64,000 bases of DNA, taken from contig NC_008209.1 in NCBI RefSeq assembly GCF_000014045.1, positions 2,627,001 through 2,691,000 of the forward strand, given 5' to 3'. Positions 18,245-27,540 of the stretch are shown one piece after another. Within the stretch, counting starts at the first letter, position 1; each line of letters starts with the position of its first letter. Source of the DNA: Roseobacter denitrificans OCh 114 (lineage in GTDB: Bacteria; Pseudomonadota; Alphaproteobacteria; Rhodobacterales; Rhodobacteraceae). The notes beneath the pieces are model-generated. The model was not told where the DNA came from. It did not search any database and was given only the letters and a program-made list of their open reading frames with translations. The translations under genes and the position numbers were made by a program.

Positions 18245-19429
18245 TCATCCAATCAGTGGCCCACCCGGCCCGACCGTTTCGTCGTAGTGGCGTCTGAGGC
18301 GAATCAAGGCAATGCGCAGCACAATCTTGCCCGACCGCGCCGACCAGCCGAGTTTCTTTTCCGCGGTTTCGAGACCCTCAAGGTAGCAGCAACACCGCAG
18401 CACGACATCGGACAGGCCGGGGCCAAGCTCCGCCAGAGCATCCGCCACACGCCGGCGGGCATTGGATGGCCCATCGTTTACACCGCTGTCGGGGACATAG
18501 CTGCCACGATCTCCGGCGGTCAGAAAACTATCCCAGTTTTGCGCCACGCGCGGCCCCATCTGAGCCAGTTCGAAGTCTTCGCGCAGTTGCTCGCCGGCAG
18601 ACACCAGATTGTCTGTCAGGAACTGTTCACCGTTTTTGTCCTTGCGACGCGCCAGCGCTGTCAGCGGGCTTTCCGCAAGGTTATAGCGCATCCGGCGCGG
18701 GCGTTCGGTTTCAATGTCCTGCGATGCACCCCACGAGGATGTCGATCCGACAAAAGCTGTCTGGCTCTCTGCAAACCCCGGCGGGTCGTCCGCCCTGACA
18801 TGATCCATCATGCCCTCAAGCGCCGAGCGGCCCGCAGGCGTGATCGTATAGCGCGTGATTTTTCCATTCTGCTGGGGCGAAATCCAGTCCTTGAGCGCCA
18901 GCGCCTCGGCAAAGCTTCGGTTGACCACCCCGGTTCGCGTGGCAGCACCGGCAACACCGTCGCGCACGATAACGGCCTTTTCCATTTCAGCCGCCACTGC
19001 CAGAACAGCCCCCGTTTCACATAAACGGCGCAGAACACGCACCGCTTCGGCCTCAAAGGTCGCGTCTTTGGCGGCGTCAGCGGCCTGATCGGATTGGCGG
19101 ATTTTCGATTGGAAGGTCATGCCGGTGGGGTCCTCTTGTTCGGGTGTAACGGGCGTCAGGCAGGGTTTGAAATGCACATTCCCCAGATTGCGCAAAGCGG
19201 CATCTACCAATGGATCGTCACGTTTGGTTTCTATTCGTCTGATCTGGCGCAGTATCGTGGACGCATGGCAGCCTGCTGCCCGTGCCAGAGCACGGATCGG
19301 CAGGCCTGCCTCCGTATGCGCAAGATACATTTGCGCCGCAGATGGCACCCAGTCGGGGAGCTGCAGGCCATCAATCGGATGGGGATAATTCAGCGTCTCA
19401 AGATCTTTCATCGGGCAGTCACCAGTCAT
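18245..19429 (-). CDS. HTH protein with DUF6456-like C-terminal domain
   Basis: A 394-residue protein. Residues about 37-62 (LPIRALARAAGCHASTILRQIR) look like a helix-turn-helix. The C-terminal half (ESPLTALARRKDKNGEQFLT, then DGPSNARRRVADALAELGPGLSDVVLRCC, then LRIALIRLRRHY) matches the DUF6456-type domain of alphaproteobacterial DNA-binding proteins. An inner region near residues 100-215 has a winged-helix look (GKITRYTITPAGRSAL). The function is unknown, possibly transcriptional. The start may be ATG 19429 or 19411. It is divergent from the DUF6477-like gene. Confidence 0.72.
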   Translation of the reverse strand: MTGDCPMKDLETLNYPHPIDGLQLPDWVPSAAQMYLAHTEAGLPIRALARAAGCHASTILRQIRRIETKRDDPLVDAALRNLGNVHFKPCLTPVTPEQEDPTGMTFQSKIRQSDQAADAAKDATFEAEAVRVLRRLCETGAVLAVAAEMEKAVIVRDGVAGAATRTGVVNRSFAEALALKDWISPQQNGKITRYTITPAGRSALEGMMDHVRADDPPGFAESQTAFVGSTSSWGASQDIETERPRRMRYNLAESPLTALARRKDKNGEQFLTDNLVSAGEQLREDFELAQMGPRVAQNWDSFLTAGDRGSYVPDSGVNDGPSNARRRVADALAELGPGLSDVVLRCCCYLEGLETAEKKLGWSARSGKIVLRIALIRLRRHYDETVGPGGPLIG

Positions 19430-19743
19430 TTTCTAAGGTTGCAATGGTATTCATTAATGCAACCTAAGGAAGAATTTGGTTACCTGTTCGTTAATTTGGC
19501 TAGATATGCAAAGTATTGTATCTTTTACATAAACAGTATTTAAAGCACCGCCCGGTCTAATACTGTTTTGCGCAACAGTGCTGCCTTATTTCGAATATCC
19601 GGCCTACCCATAAAAAGGGTAAACAAGGTATAAACCACCCCGCGCGACCGTCCGGCGGCCTGCGCAACACCCGCATAACCTGTGTCATAAACGTGGCTCG
19701 AACATCAGCTCATGTGATGTCGATCAAGAAAAGGACACGACCC
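19430..19743. other. Divergent intergenic region between DUF6456-like and DUF6477-like genes
   Basis: These 314 bases hold the start-side regions of two divergent genes. The left half (19440-19560) is clearly AT-richer than the surroundings and probably carries the promoter for the minus-strand gene. A 6-6-6 inverted repeat ACTGTT-TTGCGC-AACAGT lies at about 19561-19578. No RNA gene or longer repeat was seen. An AGGA-type ribosome binding site precedes the plus-strand start at 19744. Confidence 0.5.
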
Positions 19744-20043
19744 ATGCAAGACATTCTTTCCATGTTGCACGCCCTGCGCCGCCCCGCACTTCTGATGCGC
19801 GCGGCCCGAATTGGTGCCGAAGACTACCGCCGCGCCACGCATCTCCCACGGCTGTTGGGCTACGGTGTCCTGCCGCGACATGGATCGGCGCTGATGAAGT
19901 TGATGGAAATCGAAAGCGAGTTGAACGCGCAGCGCGTGAGCGGCAACAGCAGCTACAGCCTTGTCAAACATGTGGACGTGCTGATCGCAATGGTCAGTGA
20001 AGCGCGCGTGTTGCGCGCCGCACAAACCGCGTGCTCTACATAA
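19744..20043 (+). CDS. DUF6477-like small protein
   Basis: A 99-residue protein (starts MQDILSMLHALRRPALLMRA, ends RAAQTACST) of the small alphaproteobacterial family I associate with DUF6477. It is helical and basic at the N-terminus, with the recognisable YRRATHLPRLLGYGVLPRHG and MEIESELNAQRVSGNSSYSL segments. No membrane segment or signal peptide. The start at 19744 follows AGGACACGACCC. The stop overlaps the tail of the opposing MttB-family gene by 8 bases. The role is unknown. Confidence 0.72.
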   Translation: MQDILSMLHALRRPALLMRAARIGAEDYRRATHLPRLLGYGVLPRHGSALMKLMEIESELNAQRVSGNSSYSLVKHVDVLIAMVSEARVLRAAQTACST

Positions 20044-21577
20044 AGCTGTCAGGCTCTTCCGATTTCTTACGCGCGACGAAATCGGACAAGGCTTCGGCAA
20101 TCGCCGGATCGAGTGCAGGTTGCTGATAATCTGCCAGCATTTTCTCGACACGCAGACTGGCAAGAGTTTGCGTATCGCGTGCGCCCTCGTCTTCCCACGT
20201 CTCGAAGGGTTTGTAATCCAGCAGGTCGGACTTCCAGAAGGCTGACTTGAAATTGTTCTGCGTGTGATCGCAACCAAGGTAGTGGCCACCCGGCCCCACC
20301 TCGCGAATGGCGTCCATCGCCTGCGCATTCTCGTCGATCTCAATACCGCGCGCCAGATGGTGCAACGTACCGAGCTGATCCGCGTCCATCACGAATTTCT
20401 CAAAAGACGACACCAGGCCGCCTTCCAGCCAGCCGCAGGCATGCAGCATAAAGTTCACGCCCGACAACAGCCCCATGTTGAGGCTGTTCGAGGTCTCATA
20501 TGCCGCCTGCGCATCCGGTAGCTTGGAGCCGCAGAATGACCCGGCAGAGCGGTATGGCAGACCGAGCCTGCGCGCCAATTGTCCGGCGCCATAGGTGATA
20601 TGCGCAGCCTCCGGCGTGCCAAAGGTCGGTGCGCCTGAATTCATATCAATCGACGTCACGAAGGCACCCATGATCACGGGTGCGCCGGGGCGGATCAGCT
20701 GGCTATAGGCAATGCCTGCCAGAACCTCGGCCAGAACCTGTGTCAGCGTGCCGGCCACGGAAACAGGCGCCATCGCGCCGCCCACGATGAAGGGCGAGAT
20801 GATGCAAGCCTGATTGTTGCGTGCGTAAACCTCCAGTGCGCCCATCATCACATCATCAAAAGTCATTGGTGAGTTGATGTTGATGAGCGATGTCATCACC
20901 GTGTTTTCCTGTACGAAATCATTGCCAAAGAGCAGACCGCACATATCCACGCTGTCCTGCGCGCGGCTCGGCTCCGTAACCGAGCCCATGAACGGTTTAT
21001 CGCTGAGCGTCATATGCGCATGCAGCATGTCCAGATGGCGTTTGTTCACGGCAATATCTGTTGGCTCGCAGACGGTGCCGCCGGAATGGTGCAGCCACTT
21101 GGACATATAGCCGAGCTTCACGAATTTTCGGAAATCCTCCATCGTGGCATAGCGCCGCCCGCCCGCAAGATCGCGCACAAAGGGCGGGCCATAGACGGGG
21201 GCCAGCACGAGGTTCCTGCCGCCCACCACGACCGACCGCTCCGGATTGCGCGCATGCTGGGTAAAGACGGACGGGGCCGTCGCACAAAGCTGGCGTGCCA
21301 GCCCGCGCGGGATTCGCACGCGTTCGCCATCCACATCCGCACCGGCATCGCGCCAGCGCTGCAAGGCCGCCGGGTTTTCGACGATATTCACGCCAATTTC
21401 CGCAAGCACCGTTTCGGCGTTTGTCTCGATGATCTCCAGCGCCTCTTCGCTCAGCACTTCGAAGTTGGGGATGTTGCGTTCGATGTAGCGTGCGGTCTCA
21501 AACGACACGGCAGTCCTTGCCGCCCTGCGCGCCGCACCGCCACCACCGCGCCCTCTTCTGCGTTCTGCTACTGACAT
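20036..21577 (-). CDS. MttB-family (trimethylamine methyltransferase-like) protein without pyrrolysine
   Basis: A 513-residue member of the MttB superfamily, whose characterised members move methyl groups from methylamines or betaines to corrinoid proteins. Readable family segments include LEIIETNAETVLAEIGVN, PVYGPPFVRDLAGGRR, SPFIVGGAMAPVSVAGTLTQ, RSAGSFCGSKLPDAQAAYET and FKSAFWKSDLLDYKPFETW. The frame is uninterrupted, so there is no in-frame amber codon and the protein belongs to the non-pyrrolysine group, where glycine-betaine-type substrates are known. The start at 21577 has GAGGGTG upstream. No corrinoid protein gene is adjacent. Confidence 0.85.
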   Translation of the reverse strand: MSVAERRRGRGGGGAARRAARTAVSFETARYIERNIPNFEVLSEEALEIIETNAETVLAEIGVNIVENPAALQRWRDAGADVDGERVRIPRGLARQLCATAPSVFTQHARNPERSVVVGGRNLVLAPVYGPPFVRDLAGGRRYATMEDFRKFVKLGYMSKWLHHSGGTVCEPTDIAVNKRHLDMLHAHMTLSDKPFMGSVTEPSRAQDSVDMCGLLFGNDFVQENTVMTSLININSPMTFDDVMMGALEVYARNNQACIISPFIVGGAMAPVSVAGTLTQVLAEVLAGIAYSQLIRPGAPVIMGAFVTSIDMNSGAPTFGTPEAAHITYGAGQLARRLGLPYRSAGSFCGSKLPDAQAAYETSNSLNMGLLSGVNFMLHACGWLEGGLVSSFEKFVMDADQLGTLHHLARGIEIDENAQAMDAIREVGPGGHYLGCDHTQNNFKSAFWKSDLLDYKPFETWEDEGARDTQTLASLRVEKMLADYQQPALDPAIAEALSDFVARKKSEEPDSFM

Positions 21578-21776
21578 GTTCACACCCTCATGCTCGCTGT
21601 TGCACCGGATGTAGCCCATCCGGCCTTTGGCCCGCCCGCTCAGAACGGCGATGCAGGTCAAAAAGCGACATGGCTGACCTCTCCTTATCATCAATCGTTG
21701 AAAAAGAGGCCCCGGCGGCCAAAGCCCCCGCAATCTCAGGCTTGCCACGCCTGCGCAGGCGGCATACTCAGCGCGT

Positions 21777-23345
21777 ATGAGCACATCTGATCACGACCGC
21801 CTTCTTATCATTGATTTCGGCAGCCAGGTGACGCAATTGATTGCGCGTCGCCTGCGTGAGCTGAATGTCTATTGCGAAATTCACCCCTTTAATCTGGTGG
21901 ATGACGCCTTTCTGGATGCCTTCGGTGCGAAAGCCGTGATCTTCTCGGGGGGGCCCTCTTCTGTTTTCGCCGATGGTGCTCCGATGCCCCCGGCCAGCGT
22001 CTTTGAGCGCGGTGTGCCGATCCTGGGCATTTGCTATGGTCAGCAGGTGATGATGCACTGCCTCGGCGGCAAGGTGGAACGCGGGCATGGCACGGCGGAG
22101 TTCGGGCGCGCCTATGTCACCCCGACCGCGCAAAAGCTGGACATGCTGCAGGGGTGGTTTGAAACCGATCAGGACCGCGAACAGGTCTGGATGAGTCACG
22201 GCGATCACGTCAGCCAGATCGCCCCCGGTTTTGAAGTGTTCGGCACCTCGCCCAATGCGCCTTTTGCAATCACGGCTGATACAACACGCCATTTCTATGC
22301 GGTGCAGTTCCATCCCGAAGTCCACCACACGCCCAATGGGGCCAGATTATACGAAAATTTTGTGCGGCTGGCCGGTTTCAAAGGCGATTGGACCATGGGT
22401 GCCTACCGCGAGGAAGCCATCGCAAAGATTCGCGAACAGGTTGGCAGTGGCCGGGTGATCTGCGCCCTTTCGGGCGGCGTTGACAGTTCGGTCGCCGCCG
22501 TTCTGATCCATGAAGCCATCGGGGATCAGCTGACCTGCGTCTATGTGGATCACGGGCTCATGCGCAAAGACGAATCGGCACAGGTCGTCGGCATGTTCCG
22601 TGAACACTACAACCTGCCGCTGATCCATGCGGATGAATCGGACCTGTTTCTGGGCAAGCTGGAGGGCGTCAGCGACCCCGAAACCAAGCGCAAAATCATC
22701 GGCGGTTTGTTCATCGAGGTTTTCGAGAAATACGCGAAGGAAATCGGCGGTGCCGATTTCCTGGCACAGGGCACGCTCTACCCGGATGTGATCGAATCGG
22801 TCAGCTTCTCCGGTGGCCCTTCGGTCACGATCAAATCGCATCACAACGTCGGCGGGCTGCCGGAGCGGATGAACATGCAACTGGTCGAACCGCTGCGCGA
22901 ACTTTTCAAGGATGAGGTGCGCGCGCTGGGTCACGAGTTGGGCCTGCCTGCAAGCTTCATCGGCCGCCATCCTTTCCCCGGGCCCGGTCTCGCCATCCGC
23001 TGCCCCGGCGAGATCACCCGCGAAAAACTCGATATCCTGCGCGAGGCCGATGCCGTCTATATCGACCAGATCCGTAAACACGGGCTCTACGATGAAATCT
23101 GGCAGGCCTTTGTGGCGATCCTGCCCGTGCGCACCGTGGGTGTGATGGGCGACGGGCGCACCTATGATTTCGCCTGCGCCCTGCGCGCTGTCACATCCGT
23201 GGACGGTATGACCGCTGACTATTATCCCTTCACACATGAGTTTCTCGGAGAGACCGCAACACGCATCATCAACGAGGTGCCCGGCATCAACCGCGTGACC
23301 TACGATATCACCTCAAAACCACCCGGCACGATCGAGTGGGAATAA
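21777..23345 (+). CDS. guaA: GMP synthase (glutamine-hydrolysing)
   Basis: A 522-residue enzyme that aminates XMP to GMP. The N-terminal class I glutaminase has the nucleophile motif [11 protein letters not shown] and the His-Glu pair FHPEVHHT. The ATP-pyrophosphatase P-loop [12 protein letters not shown] lies near residue 232, and the C-terminal dimerisation domain includes [12 protein letters not shown] and ends KPPGTIEWE. Full length and intact. It is a single gene divergent from the MttB-family gene, with about 200 bases between starts. Confidence 0.97.
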   Translation: MSTSDHDRLLIIDFGSQVTQLIARRLRELNVYCEIHPFNLVDDAFLDAFGAKAVIFSGGPSSVFADGAPMPPASVFERGVPILGICYGQQVMMHCLGGKVERGHGTAEFGRAYVTPTAQKLDMLQGWFETDQDREQVWMSHGDHVSQIAPGFEVFGTSPNAPFAITADTTRHFYAVQFHPEVHHTPNGARLYENFVRLAGFKGDWTMGAYREEAIAKIREQVGSGRVICALSGGVDSSVAAVLIHEAIGDQLTCVYVDHGLMRKDESAQVVGMFREHYNLPLIHADESDLFLGKLEGVSDPETKRKIIGGLFIEVFEKYAKEIGGADFLAQGTLYPDVIESVSFSGGPSVTIKSHHNVGGLPERMNMQLVEPLRELFKDEVRALGHELGLPASFIGRHPFPGPGLAIRCPGEITREKLDILREADAVYIDQIRKHGLYDEIWQAFVAILPVRTVGVMGDGRTYDFACALRAVTSVDGMTADYYPFTHEFLGETATRIINEVPGINRVTYDITSKPPGTIEWE

Positions 23346-23385
23346 CCAAACAGGGCCGGGGTTCGATCATCCCGGTTGTACCGGT

Positions 23386-24249
23386 ATGAGCGCGACACTG
23401 AAAGCCATGCTGTGGATGTTCGGATCCATTGCGTCCTTTTCCACGATGGCCGTGGCGGGGCGCGAAGTCGCGAGCGAGCTTGATACCTTTGAAATCATGA
23501 TGTTCCGCAGCCTCTTCGGGGTGCTGATCGTGGTGATCATCGCCGGGTTTGCCGGCACGCTGGGTCAGATCAACACAGGCAACATGCGGTTGCATTTTGT
23601 GCGTAACCTTGCCCATTTCACCGGTCAGAACCTTTGGTTCTACGCCGTCACCGTCATTCCGCTCGCACAGGTGTTCGCGCTTGAATTCACCTCTCCGCTC
23701 TGGGTCATCGTGCTGTCACCCTTGATCCTTGGCGAAAGGCTCACCTTCATGCGGGCTGTGGCGGCTGTCATGGGGTTTATCGGCATATTGATCGTGGCCC
23801 GCCCCGATATGGCCGGCCTGAACGCAGGTGTTCTGGCCGCCGCCTCAAGCGCCATTTTCTTTGCGCTCTCGATCATGCTGACCAAACGTCTGACACGTAC
23901 CCAAAGCATCACCTGCATTCTGTTCTACCTCACAACCATGCAGCTTGGCTTTGGTATCATCGCCGCCGGGTATGACGGTGATATTGCGGTGCCATCCCTG
24001 CAGGCATTGCCCCTCGTCATTCTGATTGGCGCGGCCGGGTTGCTTGCGCATTTTTGCCTGACCAACGCGCTGGCGCTGGCGCCAGCGACCGTGGTCGTGC
24101 CTATCGATTTCATCCGCCTGCCTGCCATCGCAGTGGTGGGCATGCTGCTTTACAACGAAGCGATGGATATCTGGGTATTCGCGGGGGCTGCGATCATCTT
24201 TGCGGGAAATTATCTGAACATATGGTCGGAAACCCGCGTGAAAACCTGA
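23386..24249 (+). CDS. EamA/DMT-family membrane transporter
   Basis: A 287-residue inner-membrane protein with about ten hydrophobic helices arranged as two EamA repeats, the drug/metabolite transporter layout. Typical pieces are FRSLFGVLIVVIIA, ALEFTSPLWVIVLSPLILGERLT at the end of repeat 1, and PIDFIRLPAIAVVGMLLYNE near the end of repeat 2. The substrate cannot be told from sequence. It follows guaA after 40 bases and might share its transcript. Confidence 0.85.
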   Translation: MSATLKAMLWMFGSIASFSTMAVAGREVASELDTFEIMMFRSLFGVLIVVIIAGFAGTLGQINTGNMRLHFVRNLAHFTGQNLWFYAVTVIPLAQVFALEFTSPLWVIVLSPLILGERLTFMRAVAAVMGFIGILIVARPDMAGLNAGVLAAASSAIFFALSIMLTKRLTRTQSITCILFYLTTMQLGFGIIAAGYDGDIAVPSLQALPLVILIGAAGLLAHFCLTNALALAPATVVVPIDFIRLPAIAVVGMLLYNEAMDIWVFAGAAIIFAGNYLNIWSETRVKT

Positions 24250-24382
24250 TCTGACGTTAGGTCACAGCAGCTTTTTCCCCTGCGTCAGTGATTGACCCAT
24301 CACAATTACGTGCTTTATTGCGCCAATCTGCGTTAACATAACGGTAACCTTGAGCAGAGCACGTCTTCTGGGGAGGAGATTT

Positions 24383-25504
24383 ATGAGAAACTACATTACG
24401 AGTACGGCAGCGCTTTGCCTTGCCGCAGGTGGCGCGCATGCAGGCGGAATTGACCGGTCGGGCCAATCCATTGCTGTGCTGTTCGAAGAAGGGCGCTATC
24501 TGGAATTCAGCGCGACCAGCGTGTCACCGGATTTGACAGGCGAGTCGATAAACCCGGGCCTTCCGAACGGGAATGGGTCAGGCGACATCGCCGAGAACTA
24601 CTTCCGGTTTGGTGCAGCATATAAAGCCGACATTAACGACACCTGGTCCTACGCGATCATCTACGACGAACCCTATGGTGCTGAGACAAATTATGCGGAT
24701 GGCAGCGGTTACTTCGCCCAGACATCCAATGCCAATTTTACCAGCCGCGCTTTGACGGGATTGCTCCAATATAACGCAGGTTCCGGTTTCTCCGTTTATG
24801 GCGGTCTGCGTCTGCAATCCGCAGAAGCCGATGCGGACGTCATTTTCTCCAACGTTTTCGGGCCGGCCCTGAATTACACCGCCGATGCAGATGTGCACTA
24901 CGGTATCGGTTATGTTGCGGGCGCCGCCTATGAACGCCCCGATATCGCTCTGCGGGTCTCACTGACCTACAACTCTGAAATACACCATGATGTCGATACG
25001 GTTGAGGTTCTGTCTGGTGGCGCGGTCACCCGTGAAACCTCTACGAATTTTTCAACACCGCAGTCTTTGAATCTTGAGTTCCAGACCGGCGTGGCACAGG
25101 ACACTCTCATGTTCGGTGGCGTGCGTTGGGTCGACTGGTCGGACTTTGCCTTGGACCCATCGCTCTATGTGGACACAGTGGGGCAACCGCTGCTCAGTTA
25201 TGAAGAAGACGTGATCACCTACACTTTGGGTATCGGGCATCGCATCAACGAGAACTGGTCGGTTGCAGGGTCCATCGGATATGAGGAAAACACCGGCAAC
25301 CTCTTTACCAACCTCGGTCCGGCAGATGGGCAGGAAAGCATCAGCCTCGCGGCAATCTACTCGCAGGGTAAATACGAAATCACGGCAGGTGTGCGCTATA
25401 TTCGCATTGGTGACACAACGACTGCGGTTCAGGGAAACCCGGCGGCGGAATTCAACAACAACGACGTCGTCGCTTTTGGGGTCAAGGTTGGATACCGTTT
25501 CTGA
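24383..25504 (+). CDS. FadL/OmpP1-family outer-membrane transporter
   Basis: A 373-residue outer-membrane barrel of the FadL family, which takes up long-chain fatty acids or other hydrophobic compounds. A signal peptide (TSTAALCLAAGGAHA) precedes GGIDRSGQSIAVLFEEGRY, similar to the N-terminal hatch of FadL proteins. Further marks are the FRFGAAYKADI strand and the terminal VVAFGVKVGYRF. The start at 24383 sits behind a strong GGGAGGAG. A rho-independent terminator at 25526 follows. A lone gene with its own promoter region of about 130 bases. Confidence 0.87.
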   Translation: MRNYITSTAALCLAAGGAHAGGIDRSGQSIAVLFEEGRYLEFSATSVSPDLTGESINPGLPNGNGSGDIAENYFRFGAAYKADINDTWSYAIIYDEPYGAETNYADGSGYFAQTSNANFTSRALTGLLQYNAGSGFSVYGGLRLQSAEADADVIFSNVFGPALNYTADADVHYGIGYVAGAAYERPDIALRVSLTYNSEIHHDVDTVEVLSGGAVTRETSTNFSTPQSLNLEFQTGVAQDTLMFGGVRWVDWSDFALDPSLYVDTVGQPLLSYEEDVITYTLGIGHRINENWSVAGSIGYEENTGNLFTNLGPADGQESISLAAIYSQGKYEITAGVRYIRIGDTTTAVQGNPAAEFNNNDVVAFGVKVGYRF

Positions 25505-25525
25505 TCTGAACTGACAGTGCATTTG

Positions 25526-25558
25526 AACGCCCGCCCGGACATCCCGCGCGGGCGTTTT
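25526..25558 (+). terminator. Rho-independent terminator after the FadL-like gene
   Basis: A perfect 9-base stem AACGCCCGC / GCGGGCGTT (25526-25534 and 25548-25556) with a 13-base loop, ending in TTTT. It lies 22 bases after the FadL-like stop and before the EamA gene. Confidence 0.85.
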
Positions 25559-25611
25559 CTTTGCGCAGGATTCGGGTGGACCGGGATCATGGCAATTTCT
25601 ACCCTGCCCGC

Positions 25612-26523
25612 ATGATTGAACAGAAAACCATCTCCGGCAGTGCATGGGTTGCGCTTGTTCTGCTGGGCACGATCTGGGGCGCATCCTTCGTCTCCATCCG
25701 CATCGCCCTTGATGAGATAGGCCCGCTGACGTCGGTTGCGCATCGCACGTTCTGGGCCATGCTGGTGCTTTGGGGTGTGGTCTTGGCCCTGCGCATCAAA
25801 ATCCCGCGCGACCTTGCCGTCTGGCGCGCCTTTCTGATCATGGGCCTTTTGAACAACGTCATCCCGTTCTCGCTGATGGCTTGGGGGCAATTGCACATCG
25901 AAAGCGGCCTCACCTCCATCCTGAATGCCGCGACGGCCATTTTCGGCGTGCTTGTGGCAGCGCTTTGCTTTTCGGATGAACGCCTGACGCTGCGCAAGGC
26001 CTTCGGTGTGGGTCTGGGGTTTCTGGGGGTGGCGACGGCAATCGGGCTTGAGAACCTTGCCGCCTTCGATCTGCGCTCGCTGGCGCGGATTGCCGTGATT
26101 GCCGGAACGATCTCTTATGCGCTGGCAAGTGCCTGGGCGCGCAGCACGCTGTCCGCCCTGCCCCCGCAACTGGCCGCCGCCGGCATGCTGACAGGATCGA
26201 GTATCATCACCCTGCCCCTCGCCATGCTGTTCGAGGGCCCGATATCTCTGACCCTGCAGCCCGCGACATGGCTCGCCATCGGGTATTATGCGCTGATCGG
26301 CACCGCGGGGGCCTATCTGCTTTACTATTTCGTCCTCAAGCGCGCAGGCAGCGGGAATTTGATGCTTGTCACCCTGCTTATTCCTCCGGTTGCCATCACC
26401 TTGGGCGCGCTGTTGCTGAGTGAATCGCTGGCCCCCAATGCCTACGCGGGTTTTGCGCTCCTGGCGATTGGGCTGGCGGTTCTGGATGGGCGGGTGTGGT
26501 CATGGCTGCGCCCCGCAGCATAG
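25612..26523 (+). CDS. EamA/DMT-family membrane transporter
   Basis: A 303-residue inner-membrane protein with two EamA repeats and about ten helices. Distinctive pieces are LLGTIWGASFVSIRIALDEI at the N-terminus, GLLNNVIPFSLMAWGQLHIE in repeat 1, and AYLLYYFVLKRAGSGNLMLV with PPVAITLGALLLSESL in repeat 2. It is a different subfamily from the EamA gene at 23386. The start at 25612 is taken as ATG (protein begins MIEQKTISG). An upstream TTG frame extension overlaps the terminator region and is unlikely. Confidence 0.86.
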   Translation: MIEQKTISGSAWVALVLLGTIWGASFVSIRIALDEIGPLTSVAHRTFWAMLVLWGVVLALRIKIPRDLAVWRAFLIMGLLNNVIPFSLMAWGQLHIESGLTSILNAATAIFGVLVAALCFSDERLTLRKAFGVGLGFLGVATAIGLENLAAFDLRSLARIAVIAGTISYALASAWARSTLSALPPQLAAAGMLTGSSIITLPLAMLFEGPISLTLQPATWLAIGYYALIGTAGAYLLYYFVLKRAGSGNLMLVTLLIPPVAITLGALLLSESLAPNAYAGFALLAIGLAVLDGRVWSWLRPAA

Positions 26524-26600
26524 CCCTGCCGATTGATTGACGCCTCCGCGCCGCACGGCTACCACGGGCGCAACATTCCCAAGTCCCAAAGGGGCCTCTC

Positions 26601-27449
26601 ATGCTCTATTCATCCGCCGCCGACTGGCACGCAGCCCCTCGTAAATCCGTTCTGGTTTTTGGCATGTCCGGGCTTGGCAAAACGCATATGTCCAACCTGC
26701 TGCGCGCCAGTGGTTCATGGTTTCACTACTCCATCGATTACCGCATCGGCACGCGCTACATGGGCGAATACATCGCGGATAATGCCAAACTTGAGGCGAT
26801 GAAGGTCCCCTTCCTGCGCGATCTTCTGATGAGCGACAGTATCTACATCGGCTCCAATATCACCTTTGACAACCTGTCCCCTGTCGCCACCTATCTGGGC
26901 AAGCCCGGCGATCCGGCAAAATCAGGGCTGCCTTTCGCGGAATACGAACGCCGTCAGGACCAGTTCCGGCGCGCTGAAATCGCCGCCCTGCGCGACACCG
27001 CGCATTTCGCAAAACGCGCCGAAGACCTTTATGGCTACCCCAATTTCATCTGCGACACGGGCGGGTCCATCTGTGAATGGATCGACCCGGAGGATGATGC
27101 CGACCCGCTGATGCAGGAGCTGGCGCAGCATTGCCTGATGATCTGGATCAAGGGCGATGAAGCCCACACGCAGGAATTGATCCGGCGCTTTGATCGCGCG
27201 CCCAAACCCATGGCCTACCAACCGGCGTTTCTGACCCGCGTTTGGCACGACTACCTGAACGAAAAGAACTGCACCGAAACCGAAGTGGATCCCGATGATT
27301 TCATCCGTTTCACCTATGCCAAGGCCCTCGCGCACCGCCAGCCGCGATATCGGGCCATGTCGCGCTGGGGCATCACCGTCACCGCCAGTCAGGTCAGCGC
27401 GTTGAAAACCCACGACGATTTCTATGCCCTCGTTGCCAGTTGCCTCTGA
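26601..27449 (+). CDS. P-loop NTPase-fold protein of unknown function
   Basis: A 282-residue protein with a clear Walker A motif VFGMSGLGKTHMSNLL at residues 19-34. A candidate Walker B region (ICDTGGSICEWIDPEDD) lies near residue 150. Other readable pieces are HYSIDYRIGTRYMGEYIAD and WHDYLNEKNCTETEVDPDDF. It resembles conserved Roseobacter-group proteins annotated only as ATPases. The fold could be kinase-like, given the small size and single P-loop near the N-terminus. It lies just upstream of metA on the same strand with a 91-base gap. Confidence 0.72.
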   Translation: MLYSSAADWHAAPRKSVLVFGMSGLGKTHMSNLLRASGSWFHYSIDYRIGTRYMGEYIADNAKLEAMKVPFLRDLLMSDSIYIGSNITFDNLSPVATYLGKPGDPAKSGLPFAEYERRQDQFRRAEIAALRDTAHFAKRAEDLYGYPNFICDTGGSICEWIDPEDDADPLMQELAQHCLMIWIKGDEAHTQELIRRFDRAPKPMAYQPAFLTRVWHDYLNEKNCTETEVDPDDFIRFTYAKALAHRQPRYRAMSRWGITVTASQVSALKTHDDFYALVASCL

Positions 27450-27540
27450 GCGTTTCACCGCCTCGTGACATGGCCCCCCTTGAGAGTTTGACGCACAAGG
27501 GCTAAGTGCACTTCCTCATCCAGACAGCGGAAAAACCCAA

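Noticed and set aside
20036-21577. Pyrrolysine-containing trimethylamine methyltransferase
   Set aside because: The frame is open without an internal TAG, so this is the non-pyrrolysine branch.
22347-23237. Long minus-strand open frame opposite guaA
   Set aside because: It lies wholly within guaA, whose protein is intact and fully recognised. Long antisense frames are expected at this GC content.
27450-27540. SAM-II riboswitch upstream of metA
   Set aside because: CGTGACATGG and GGGCTAAG look superficially like conserved SAM-II pieces, and a CCCTTG/CAAGGG stem is present, but the required pairing arms around the TGA and the order of elements do not fit. A covariance-model search with RF00521 scoring above threshold would overturn this.
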